64,000 bases of DNA from Favolaschia claudopus (lineage: Eukaryota > Basidiomycota > Agaricomycetes > Agaricales > Mycenaceae). The notes beneath the pieces are model-generated. The model worked only from the letters and a program-made list of their open reading frames with translations. It was not told the DNA's origin and made no database searches. The DNA is taken from assembly GCA_037176885.1 (NCBI GenBank), contig JAWWNJ010000148.1, forward strand, positions 434,001-498,000, in the 5' to 3' direction. The translations under genes were made by a program, and so were the position numbers. Of the stretch, positions 1 through 10,199 are shown one piece after another (position 1 is the stretch's first letter; each line of letters begins with the position of its first letter).

Positions 1-2160
1 GCTACCCGATTCTCGGAAACGAAAGGGTGCGCTCGAGGGTTAAGCGTAAATGAGTCGCCCAGAGGTTTGGCGGGAAGAGATTGGTAACGGGGAAGATTCG
101 GGGTTGATCGTATGGTGCGTCGCGGATCTGTATCTCGCGCAGAGCACGCCAACCACAACTGGAAGTCACGCAGGCAACGCGCGAGAGGACGGGTTCCGTC
201 TTGGGGAGACGAGGAGTTCTCCGGTACGTCGTGAGCTTCATTTGTAGAGTTCTAACCTCACGAGCAACGCTAACAGATCCGAAGACGTGCAGCACAGCTG
301 CGCAGAGGCTACAGCCGAATGTCCTCCAGGATTGCAGATGGAGCAAAGCCTATGATATATGAGGTGGAAGATGTTGAGAAGGAGAAACAGGCAGCGCACG
401 AGCTTTGCTTTTCATTGTCACCCAATAATGAGCGCCGCACCCGCTTGACCCCTGACCGGCGAAGGCTCTCTGTTATGAGCGTCTCTGCATATTCTCGCGT
501 CTCGTGTCGTTGCGAGTATCTAGCAAGCTCTTCTTCTTCGAATGGGTCGCTAGTTGGAACACAAAGCTCGTCGTCGTTGTCGGGTATTTTGCAATTGTAT
601 AGCAGGCAGGGTGGAACGTAGGGAACACAAGGATATTTATTGGGGGAGCTTGCTCCCCCTTTTGTCAGAGCCGACACCAAATGGTGATGAGGCTGTGCTG
701 GAGCGTTGATGGGTATCGTAAATCAGCATGTGCCGTGATGAAAACATGTCCCGATACCTGATATTACTGATGGTTTGTGATCCAGCACAAGCCCGCCTGA
801 TCCAGAGTGATGTAATGCTGATTCTGCTGATGGAACGCTCTGGCAGTGTCTTTTCTGCTTCTAATCTGCCTGCATCCAGTTTACCGCTTCATGCATAAAA
901 CAGATGTCAGACCATGAGTAATCTTCAAATTTGCGAGGTACTGTATGTAGACAATTGCGTTCATGAATTTCTTCAAGTCTTGAGCTTGCACAACCAACAC
1001 ACAACTCGGAAATTCAGCCATCATCATTCCCCCAGTCCTCTTCAGCATCGCCAAAGTCCAATCGTCATAAAATTATTCTACTGGTTCCATAGTAAACCTA
1101 CTTAACATACTGTACAGTGTACATGCATTGAATTTGAAATGCGGATTCGTGCAAGCTCCCCCACCTGTAGGCCGGGAATCCGGCATACAAAACCTATGTT
1201 TGTATCAGGACATTAACCCAAGGGGCGATCTGTCAAGCGCCATCAAAGATGAGGCCACGAAGTATGCTCGTCAAAGCATAGACGAGGATATTGAGGGAGG
1301 TCCGCAGAGCATCCTGAGGATGTTACTCATGAGCGACTGAGGAGGTTTGTGCGCTGGCATCCCATCAACCTCCTGGATGATCTGGCAAGCTTCGGCCGAC
1401 GAGCTCCCCAATTGGCGGTGTACAAGTCAATTAATGTTCCATTAGTACAGCCGTTTCAGAAAAAGAATGCGGGTTTTGATCGGCCCATGTCCCATGTCTG
1501 TGGACGGGCCGAAGAAAGGCTCATGTACTATGTCTGTGGATGCGACGAGAAAATCGCGTTTTTTCAAAACGAAAAACGGGAAAAAAGAGAGAAAAAAGGG
1601 AGAGACTCAAGGAATTATACTGAGCTCGTCTACCTCATTTCTGCAGTCAAGAGCTTGTCATACCGCTGAAAACGACGATTTTTCGGTTTGATTTGGCTAT
1701 CGAAGCCGACCGTTCCGCGAAATTTCTCTGATTTCAAAACCTATGTCTTTCGGAGATAAAGACATAGGACCAGCCAATGGTTTTCAAGATTCTTATATAT
1801 TCTCTCACGTCAACTCCGGCAACTCGGCGAAGGCACTGCAAACTAGACCAAATGACGCGACCGCGTCGCGTCTCAATGCCCTTTCTTCTTCTTTTTTCTC
1901 CGCTGGTTCTTGAGCCACAACTCAGAATTTTCCTTCGATCTCTGATGATTTCAGGCTCAGTTCCGGATATCCGATCGAAATTCTACCAATTGGGACTTTC
2001 TCTGAACCTGAACAACAACTTGAAGCACATTCAAGTTGATTCAACAAGCCTCCGGTGGTCACATAGAACAATTAACTTCTCTCTCTAGCTAAGTGCATTT
2101 TTGCCGGTGACCGCCCCTTGCTAAACGGTCCGGGTAGTAAACGCTATTCGGATAGTAGTA
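1..2160. other. Non-coding stretch, no supported gene
   Basis: Open frames here are short, overlap on both strands and lack recognisable domains. Visible structure is limited to a perfect 18-bp palindrome (GGGGGAGCTTGCTCCCCC) near 640-657 and a hairpin motif at 1151-1196 that recurs near 44.9 and 47.2 kb. A related palindrome (GGGAGCAAGCTCCC) lies near 8330. Confidence 0.6.
1151..1196 (+). repeat. Terminal hairpin repeat, copy 1
   Basis: Carries the string CCTGTAGGCCGGGAATCCGG followed by CATACAAAACCTA. Near-identical strings occur at 44866-44911 and 47168-47214, always preceded by CAAGCTCCC. The GCCGG/CCGGC arms can pair. It behaves like the conserved end of a dispersed repeat; only the end is recognisable in this copy. 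Confidence 0.55.
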
Positions 2161-2255
2161 CAGTTGTGGACACACAAAACTGACAAGAAATCTTTTCCCA
2201 CCCGATCTTTTTCAAAAGTGGACCAATCGATAGATCTCATTGAACGCTCTCTATA

Positions 2256-3055
2256 AGATAGAGGGCGTGGGATCCCCGCACCTTACTTAAGCACGGTATG
2301 TAACGCTTATTAATCGTTCCCACGGCCAAATCCCCAGTCGCACAAAAAATTTCGTGCTCTTTCCGGCCTGCGGAAGGGCTGACCTACAGACTTAGAAGAC
2401 ATTAGAGACTTTGCGGTAGCCACTGGTGACTATTGGTGGCTAATTTTTCTCGGACCGGATGACAGCCTCTGGGTGGATTAGCCACTATTTGTACTACCTA
2501 TTCACGGGATGCTAGGGTGGCTAACTCGAGCGGGAGGCTCAAAAAACTATTGCACACGAAGAGCCACAAATAGCCACCGGTGGCTTCCGCAAAGTCTCTA
2601 TTCTCGCTGTTTCGGCTCTGAAATTTTGGTTTTTGGTTTGAAAAGCACCTTCCACACTGCAAGGAGGTTCTGTCACTCATTGCGCCGCAAAGGTTTGACA
2701 GGTCCCACCCTTAAGCGAGCTGCCGAAGTATGCCGAGATGACTATCCTGTGGCTGTGCTGCCCAAATTTTCCTCCGAAATTTTTGGAAAGTGTCCCATTT
2801 GGTGAGAAAACCACAAAGAAACACTCAGAAAAAAAGTGGTCTGAATTTTTTTGTTGGTCATATAGCAAGAGACCAAGGGACATTTTGGCAACTCTGCCCA
2901 ATAGGAACCCTTCATTGAACCTCTATCTAAGACTTGTATTGGGCAAAATTCCCAATCTGGACGTTAGCATCGTGCTATAAGCCCTCGACGTCGAGCGTGA
3001 CAATGTCACAGTGTGATGCTGACATAAGGGTGCGGGGATCCCACGCTCTCTATCT
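2256..3055 (+). mobile_element. Tc1/mariner-type MITE, copy 1, nested
   Basis: Ends are AGATAGAGGGCGTGGGATCC at the left and the matching inverted GGATCCCACGCTCTCTATCT at the right, flanked by TA on both sides (2254-2255, 3056-3057). A second copy in the opposite orientation lies at 23189-23790. This copy is longer because a third element (2404-2599) has jumped into it. No coding capacity is recognised. Confidence 0.85.
2404..2599. mobile_element. 196-bp MITE nested inside the nested MITE
   Basis: Begins AGAGACTTTGCGGTAGCCAC and ends with the near-perfect inverse GTGGCTTCCGCAAAGTCTCT, flanked by ATT duplications (2401-2403, 2600-2602). The copy at 23189-23790 preserves the uninterrupted site with a single ATT, which proves the insertion and the 3-bp duplication. 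A 3-bp duplication would suit PIF/Harbinger or CACTA-type elements; the TIR does not start with CACTA, so assignment is open. Confidence 0.85.
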
Positions 3056-3573
3056 TACATATATAAATCACTCAAAACTATCGAGCGGTTGGCCCGCAAA
3101 TAGCCGAACAGGTTACGTGACACTCAAAATTTTGGCTGCCGTCATAGATTTCATGATAAATTGATGATGATAAAATACAAAATAGACGCAGCTTGGCTGG
3201 GAGAATATGATTCTGAATGAAAGAAAGGATTCTATCGAGCCGTTGCGGAGATATAAAAATGTTTTTGCCTATTACATCACCTGTCAAACAGCAACACTCC
3301 CATAGATCCCGTGCTGATGTTCCATAAGGGGCAATGGGTGGCAGTGCCCAAAAAACTCATTTTTTTCGATCCTCGGAAACCGCCTCAAACAGCAAATCTG
3401 GGAAACGACTTTCGGCCAAAAATCTGGCCGCCGCAACTTTCTCGTAGGAAAAACTTCGGAGCATGTTTTTTGAGCTCTTTGGGTAATTCTGAGTCCAGGA
3501 AAATTAAAATTGGGTCCCAAATAACTCTAGATGAGTCGCAACGCGACTTGTCAGTTTTGTGTGTCCACAACTG

Positions 3574-3918
3574 TATTCGCCCCAAGAGGCATAAAGTTTC
3601 CGACATCAACCTCGCAAAGTTTTGACATGCTGTGCCCCCAAGAGGGAGGGAGGGTCCGGGTCACTAGCCATACAACGGTCCGCGCATCCGGACCCTCGTC
3701 TCTGCCGACGCGGTCGGGACTTGTCGGAGTCCTCGGAGAAGGCCAGTGAGTCATGACCTTTTACTTCAGCACCCAGAAATCATTCCGTTTATTGTGCGAC
3801 GTTGCCGACATAAAATATATATCATTCTGAGGAGACAGAAATATAGGGAATATATCAAAATGGGAGGGTAGGCGAGATGCCAGAGCAAAAAGCCTGAAGA
3901 GAAAGTCTTTACAACGTA
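3574..3918. other. Non-coding gap between elements
   Basis: No gene or repeat could be supported. It separates the nest ending at 3573 from the next TIR element. Confidence 0.5.
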
Positions 3919-4085
3919 CTGTAGCACTTTGTATGGGTGAAACGTAACGCGTAACGCCCGCCCTGTTTCGTTTCAACGGTAACGCATAACGGTCGGGTGG
4001 TTTCCCTGAGGACTGCGTGACATACAAAGATGTCGAATTATCATGTTTGTGGCTGTAAAATCTAGCTGAATCTACTGCTATAACT

Positions 4086-4107
4086 TAGTCTCTCGTAGAC
4101 AGACGCT
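4086..4107 (+). repeat. 22-bp dispersed motif, copy 1
   Basis: The string TAGTCTCTCGTAGACAGACG plus CT occurs here and identically at 18666-18687, and with one base missing at 15070-15090. Flanking sequences differ. It may be the end of a dispersed element; its role is unknown. Confidence 0.6.
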
Positions 4108-4154
4108 CTATATAAACCAGCTCGGTGCCCTCGCTATATAGAGTCTGTTGGTTA

Positions 4155-4587
4155 CCGCGCCCCTGCAACCGCGTTAGGTTCTTATTAGCTAATATTATAT
4201 AAGCAGATTTCACGGCGCGTATATCTCCATGAAAATTAATTCTTTCCCATCACAACTTTGGAGCAGGGTCAATGGATTCAGTTAAACTACATTCCTGTCC
4301 ACTCAGATTCTCTAAAATCAGACGGTGCGCTACAGAAAATGTTGTCGCGTCTTCATCACGTGAGACTCGGGAGTTTCGGCCGAGATGCCCCAAATGCATT
4401 CAACTTGAGCTCAAACCACTGTGAAAATTCGGGAGACAAGGCAAAGATGCTCAAACCATCGTATTGAGTGTCTGAGAGCTCGAATTAGCATCGTAACAGA
4501 GCGGGGGGAAGGGGAAATGAGCTATCGGCAATGTCCGGCTTATATAATATTAGCTAATAAGAAGCTGACGCGGTTTGAGGGGCGCGG
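4155..4587. mobile_element. Nested MITE with about 55-bp inverted ends
   Basis: Left end CCGCGCCCCTGCAACCGCGT and right end ending in GGGGCGCGG form inverted repeats that continue through TTCTTATTAGCTAATATTAT for roughly 55 bp with few mismatches. TA flanks both ends (4153-4154, 4588-4589). It lies within the 3919-5505 element. No coding potential is seen. Confidence 0.7.
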
Positions 4588-5507
4588 TAAACATAAGACT
4601 AGCTATAACTTAGCTATAACCCTCCTCCTCCTCACTGCACTCAATCACTCTCTACAATCTTCGTCAAGATAGAACCGGTACGGTGCATCGGAGACCACGG
4701 GCAAGGTGCTGGGAAGGTGTACCGAAAGCTGGCCGAGGTAGTTTAACTAGTCGCTCGAAGAGGGCTTGTGGTGGACCCGTCGCTGGTTTAGGTGTCTGAG
4801 CGTGCGCCACGGCGCAGTGTTCATGAAAAAGAAAAAAGGTGTATTACGGAGCCCGTAACAGGAGAAATGCGATCTCCAAGGGCTATGGATACAAAGAAAG
4901 CATAAACGAGAGCTAAAAATTGCCCAGAATCCGGGAAATAGATTTTATCGGTGTTTGCCCGCCCGTTTCCAAAATTCTATGATGTCACGCTAGTCTGTAT
5001 TTTACCGTGGGGGTGATGCACGGAGGTGGGCATAATGCCGTAATGTATACGTACGGATTGGGAAATAGTTCCCACCCGCCATTTGCCACATACCACCACT
5101 GTGCCCCGGTCTATTGCTGAAATTTGGGGATACACTACTCAGATTAGCTTAGTTAGATATGTGTGCAAGGTTATAATAAATCATTTGAGTGATACGAACG
5201 AGAATTTGGGATACAGCGGGTGGCCGGCGGCCAACCCGCCAAAATCTGATCTCCTTCCTTTTTCTTCCATTCAAAAGATATGCAGCGACGCGATTGATTC
5301 AACTTGATTCAAATCATTACGGCATTACGCTCACCTCCAATCACGGATGACAGCAAGTTGACAGACTACATACACCGACCATTGTATGTAGCGTCTGTTT
5401 ACAAGAGACTAATGTCACGCATAACGCTGAGGCCGTTTCTGGTTTCCATGCGTAGCGTTTCCAGTCACGCTCGAGGGTCTGTTTCACCCATACAAAGTGC
5501 TACAGTA

Positions 5508-6193
5508 GTCTCAGTTTTGGCTTGAGAGAAGCGGGTCGGCAATGACACCTTCCTATTTTGGGGGTACTGTCAAAGAGGTCTGGGAATTGCCGCCTGCCTC
5601 TTGATTCGCCCAACAATGGAGCGCAACACGTGACTGCAAGGGTATTCATTGTTAAAATTTTCCATACAACGTCGGAAAAGTGACTTAGGAGCCTCTCCAC
5701 CCCTCCCTCCCTACGTAATGCTTATGTAATCCGACTGAATACGGTAATTTCTTGACAGTTTTCCCACCCAAGCCTGATTTTTTGGGTCACATAACTGGCA
5801 GTTTGGGTACAAACACTGAGACAGCCTCCCAAAATGAGTTGCAGTCTCATCTCAAAAAAATTTCCCGTGTTCAGTCTGGGTCGGCAGATCGGTCAATATT
5901 ATGTGATCCAATACATTTTTTCGACATTTTTTTCCCGACCCTCCCAAACGCATTTTTGAAGTGTTCTGCAGCTTTGTCCAAAAAGTGAAATAAGAGGCCA
6001 GGGACCACCCCCTCCCTCCCAAGGCTGTGTCTCGGCTTTTGCCGGTGACTACCCCTTGCGTGACTGCCACGTCGTCGGTTGCGCCCGATAAATTCGACCA
6101 ACTTACCAATTTTTATAAGACTAGTCAAGGAACAGGGTTCCCTTTGGGATGGCATAAGAGTCTGGTCACGAGACTATTATAAGACTTGGAATT
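5508..6193. other. Non-coding gap
   Basis: Only short overlapping frames without domain features; no supported gene and no clear repeat. Confidence 0.5.
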
Positions 6194-6963
6194 AGGGGTG
6201 CTCAATTCTTAGTTCAGTTCGTTCAGTTCACTTTTTACAGCTGTTTGCAAGCACTTTCGATCATTTTGTATATGAAGAGCAATTTAAATGTCCGAACTTG
6301 TATTGCTCCTTACACAACCATTTATGGACCAATCAGCATGATTCTAAGTAGGCTCATTTTGTAGCGTTTTGACAGGGCTTTCATCCTATATCTAGGGTGT
6401 CCCCCCTTTGCGTCCCTTGACTGCCGGTCATCGGGAATGATACGAACAACGAACCTGAAAAAACTTGTTCATTTCTGTTCAGAATCACTTCGATTTTTGA
6501 GATTTTGTAGCCATTACGTAGGTAATGAGGTCTGCAAGCTCAAAATGTAAGACAACAGCAAACCACTAACAGCAGAATGAAATTATTGAGGAAGTGATCG
6601 TTCTCGGCGCTGAGCAATTGTATCTGCATATTTTCAAAAGGTGTGATTGCAGACCTGATTTTAGCTTTATTCTTCCGCTAATATTGCTTTATGGCACACA
6701 AAACCGTCCAGAATTGAGCCTGAACGAAGCAAATCACATCCCAGTTGGGACAACAATCTCGGCATGATGCCATCACATTTCGGAAGCACTTGCCGCTATT
6801 TGCCGGCTGTTTGGAGCCCCTGCCGAAGTGCTTCAGACCAAAACTTGAACTGTGTGAATTGGTTGGAAATTGAATGAGATATGAGAGCGGGAAGATAGGA
6901 CGTTTGAAATGCTTTCTTTTCATAAAAATTCAGGAGGTGCCATTAACTATGCAAACAGCTGTA

Positions 6964-7440
6964 AAAGAAAATAATTTGTCAATCAGTCGATGCGAACGAT
7001 CTTTATCGGTGTCGTAATGCCCGCCCTCCTGCGCGCCAGCTACTGCTGTTGCCTTTTTTTTCTCGACCGATGCGACCCCACCTTGCCCATACCCATGCTT
7101 CTAGTTCACCCAGGCATTTCGACAACATTTCGTTGCTGCAAATTACAGCCTTTCCGGAAAGTAATGAGAATGACAGAATTTTTTCCGCGCTTCTCAAAAA
7201 GGAAATCCCAGGAAATCCCCTGCTTTTCGAAAGGAGAGCCGAATTTGGACATGACAAGCGTTGAGGGGGGATTTCCTTTCCGGGAAGCGCGGAAAAAAAA
7301 GTTTTCATTCTCATTACTTTCCGGAAAGGCTGTAATGTTCTATGAATGCATGAACACGGCGGGGAGGGCGGCAGTGCGGGTGGTTGATAACGATTGTTTC
7401 TATCAAGTTTCCATCAACTGATTGACAAATTATTTTTCTT
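6964..7440. mobile_element. Inverted-repeat element inserted in the right arm
   Basis: Inverted arms read AATAATTTGTCAATCAGT at the left and the inverse at the right, extending outward into runs of A/T; exact ends and target duplication are unclear. It interrupts the outer element's right arm and is itself interrupted at 7146-7332. Confidence 0.6.
7146..7332. mobile_element. 187-bp foldback element, innermost
   Basis: Begins CAGCCTTTCCGGAAAGTAAT and ends with its inverse, flanked by TA (7144-7145, 7333-7334). The arms stay complementary for about 65 bp each, leaving only a short loop, so the strand can fold into a near-complete hairpin. TA flanks suggest mobilisation by a Tc1/mariner-type transposase. 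Confidence 0.75.
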
Positions 7441-7484
7441 TAGAAAGTGAACTGAACGAACTGAACTAAGAATTGAGCACCCCT

Positions 7485-8227
7485 ATTTAGGGTTCGCTGA
7501 CATGACAATTAAATTGTGAGCTGACTGACAAATAATTGTCGGTCACTGACTGACTATTAATTTTCCTGTGGGCCAAATTTTGACTGACAGACCCCCGATT
7601 GTCGGAATGCTCCGCTGCACGTGTCAGTCACATGATACTGGCACCAAATTAAACCCGACGTATGATAGCAGACACAACTTCATATCAAGCCGGAATTTTG
7701 GCCAAAATTCTTTGAAACTTGAGATTTAGCAGGAACTTGGGGTGGGTTTATAGGCAAAATTCGCATTTCAGAGAAAACGGAGAAACCCTAGTCTAGGGTT
7801 AGAAAAGCGCGAAATTTTTGCGCAAAATTCCAAAAGTGTGTGTACCTAACTTCAGGTTTCCGGAAAAAAACCATCGGATTATAGCCTGAAGTTGGTCAGT
7901 AGCTCAATTCTGACCCCAGCAAACATCCATAGCAGAAGTCCCTTGGATTTGGTTGAGATTTGGTGAAGGTTCAGTGGTGCGGCAGACATATTTGATGCGC
8001 TGATGGCATCGTACAGCCACCGGCTATGTCTCGGCCCGGACCGAAAGCGCGAAATCCGTGGAAGAAGAAATGATTTTGTGGATTTGAGACTTTTGACCCG
8101 AGGATCTCTAGTCTTCCTTCTTATGGTCATTTCTGCACAGTTTCAATGCCACTGGGTAAAAACTGAGGGCACAGTAACAATTTCCAAATTAGGTATCTGG
8201 CTTGTCACGAAGTTCGGTCCGCTATCA
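7485..8227. other. Non-coding gap
   Basis: AT-rich, with short frames only; nothing supported beyond local short repeats. Confidence 0.5.
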
Positions 8228-8304
8228 TACGGTAGGCGGGATGGTCGAGGTTGATTTTGGCATTCTGACATTTGACACCCGAAGAAGTCCGAAGTACTAG
8301 TACT
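8228..8304 (+). repeat. Direct repeat, copy 1
   Basis: The string TACGGTAGGCGGGATGGTCG opens a stretch that recurs at 9358-9430, ending in GAAGAAGTCCGAAGT in both. The sequence between differs in length by a few bases. Copy 2 is bracketed by short inverted GCCGCGGC blocks. The element type is unknown. Confidence 0.6.
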
Positions 8305-8354
8305 CGGAGCGAAAAAGAAATGAAAGGGGGAGCAAGCTCCCTTAAGAGTCACTC

Positions 8355-8786
8355 CGGCAGCGGATTTGGATTTGGATTTGATGGGATTTGGAGCTGATGG
8401 GTGACGATCAGTCACCAATCAGTCACCGTTGCCAACTGATGACGGGACTGTTCCCGCCAAACTGCCAGCGCATTGTCTCGTCGGCATTTTCCCGCCATCC
8501 CGCTCCATTTCCCGCCGTGCCTGCGCTGGCACTTAAGAGGTCTGCTGTAGCAATAAGATTGGGCAGGCAACATATAGTAATCAAAGCACACCGTTTTCAC
8601 AAAGTGCGCCGTTCTGGAGGCAAGCAATGGGCTCAATGAAGGAGCTGGTCGTCGTCGCCGACGAGCAGGCATGTTGCAAACACAACGGCGGCTAACGTCG
8701 GACATTCCGCGGACCACGTTACATACAGACATCAGTTCCACCATCAAATCCAAATCCCATCAAATCCAGATCCTGCTCCGCTGCCG
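8355..8786. mobile_element. TIR element with about 45-bp arms
   Basis: The arms begin GGCAGCGGA and share GGATTTGATGGGATTTGG, reading inward to an ACTGATG/CTGATG block on both sides. No clean target duplication was found next to GGCAGCGG. The interior lacks a transposase-like frame. Confidence 0.6.
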
Positions 8787-10199
8787 AGAGAACCCTTTTT
8801 TTTTTATTTTTATTTTTTGGGCCCACAGCTTCACACCCAGCGAAAAGCCCGTCTTGGGATGCCTTGGAATATCTCGGGAAATCTTGGATCCTCCTAGCTA
8901 TTTCTGACCACATCTTGAGTCCTCTTGAGTCGTCTCGACTCTCAAAATTTTCCTAAATCAATGTTTTCATTTCACAAAATCCATGCTTTCAGAAATTTTT
9001 TCTTGGACCTCGCAATACTCGTGGTGAGAAAAAGTCATGGACGGTCAGTTCTTTAACCGATCTCGGCCGTCTTTGCACCTTTTTTGTATGATTTCAGGTG
9101 CTGGGTGTATGTAAACTCTGACCATCACCAAGATCAAAAATAATTGATGTTTGGCCGAAAATGGCCAAACAAACCGGTCGTGCGCTGGCCAGAGCAGCTG
9201 CCATTCCGAGGATCTCGCATTCACGAACGCAAGTCCCGCTCCACCAATGAAGTTACGACGGATTCGAGCATATCGCCTAAATCGGTCATTCCGAGGGCTT
9301 TATTTCGCCGGAAATAGCCTCAGATTGCCGAGGGTTTTACCAGCCGCGGCCGTCGGGTACGGTAGGCGGGATGGTCGAGGTTGGTTTTGAAGTTTTGACT
9401 TCCGAGTTCCGAAGAAGTCCGAAGTGCCGCGGCTAAGTACGTGATGCTAACTGCCTAATTAGGAAGACTGTGCTGAGTCTATACTCAGGCTATCGCGCAT
9501 TCCCATACCTAGTTGAGGTACAGGTGAAAGCTAACGAAGCTTATCTTAAAGGAAACGAAATTGTAGAGTATTCTGAGGCGGCCCCCGTGCGAAAAAGAGG
9601 ACATTGTGAGAGGTTGTCTGTGGCTGTGTAATGCGGCCGGCTCAAAGTTGGGGTTATTACGCCTCAATTCTATGCACAAACATGGTCCGAAAATCCACCA
9701 CAGTAATCTATGTACTACTGATGATCGAGGAAAAATTACCGCTTGAGCTCTAGGCCTCTATTCCTCTACTATTAGGTGCCTAAGAAAAAACATTAGATCT
9801 GGCCCCCAAATGTTCAGTTTCCGCGCCGCGCAAAGATAAAATGAGCTGATATAGAGCTAATTTGAGCTACTACTATTCAATAGTGACTAGATTTATCGAT
9901 TCTGTATCTCTGCTTACCTAGAAATCGTCGAGGTTCAATTTTTTCGAGCTGCATTGATGCGATCAACAGGCATTCCCACGGTTCAACTTCTCAACGACCA
10001 GTACAATTTCGGAGCGTAAAGATGCAAGAGGTAAATTCTGGACAGTTAACATGGCATACTGAATCTAATCTAGTCTCGAGCAAAGGATCAAGGTTGATTC
10101 AACGCAAATGATTTAGTTATGGCGCAGAAATAGACAGCTATATTCGGTCTGTCAAAGCTACTGATCATCTTCGTCATCGTCGGATCCATCTCCCAACTC
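8787..10199. other. Non-coding stretch before the kinase gene
   Basis: Contains the second copy of the direct repeat at 9358-9430. No coding region could be supported. A string TTCCCACGGTTCAACT near 9973 recurs near 12610 and 28863. Confidence 0.5.
9358..9434 (+). repeat. Direct repeat, copy 2
   Basis: Shares TACGGTAGGCGGGATGGTCG and the GAAGAAGTCCGAAGT end with 8228-8304. It lies between two inverted AGCCGCGGC / GCCGCGGCT blocks, which may be the edges of a small element. Confidence 0.55.

Larger units (their letters stand above)
2161..3573. mobile_element. Tc1/mariner-type non-autonomous element (outermost of three)
   Basis: The ends are perfect inverted repeats of 26 bp, CAGTTGTGGACACACAAAAC at the left and its reverse complement at the right, each flanked by TA (2159-2160 and 3574-3575). 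The TA duplication and CAGT-type end are typical of Tc1/mariner. No transposase frame is visible. An 800-bp second element (2256-3055) sits inside; without it this copy would be about 0.61 kb. Its ends and an internal stretch (GGAAAAACTTCGGAG) resemble the element at 18689-19381, so the two are probably one family. Confidence 0.8.
3919..5505. mobile_element. TIR element with TA duplication, 1.6 kb, non-autonomous
   Basis: Perfect 25-bp inverted ends (CTGTAGCACTTTGTATGGGT at the left) flanked by TA (3917-3918, 5506-5507). The interior has no recognisable transposase. It contains a second inverted-repeat element at 4155-4587 and one copy of the short TAGTCTCTCGTAGACAGACG motif near 4086. Confidence 0.75.
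6194..7484. mobile_element. TIR element with about 57-bp ends, outer of three
   Basis: The left end reads AGGGGTGCTCAATTCTTAGT and continues through GTTCAGTTCGTTCAGTTCAC; the right end is its inverse. The arm continues into TACAGCTGTTTGCA, whose inverse lies at about 6950, so a second element (about 6964-7440) has split the right arm. The termini can be read as GGGGTG flanked by TA. A 143-codon frame inside has no recognisable domain and crosses element boundaries, so it is not annotated. Confidence 0.75.

Noticed and set aside
319..621. Overlapping frames on both strands near the window start
   Set aside because: No domain, no splice-supported continuation and similar length on both strands.
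6990..7421. 143-codon open frame
   Set aside because: It spans the edges of a 187-bp foldback element and mirrors itself through the inverted arms; no domain.
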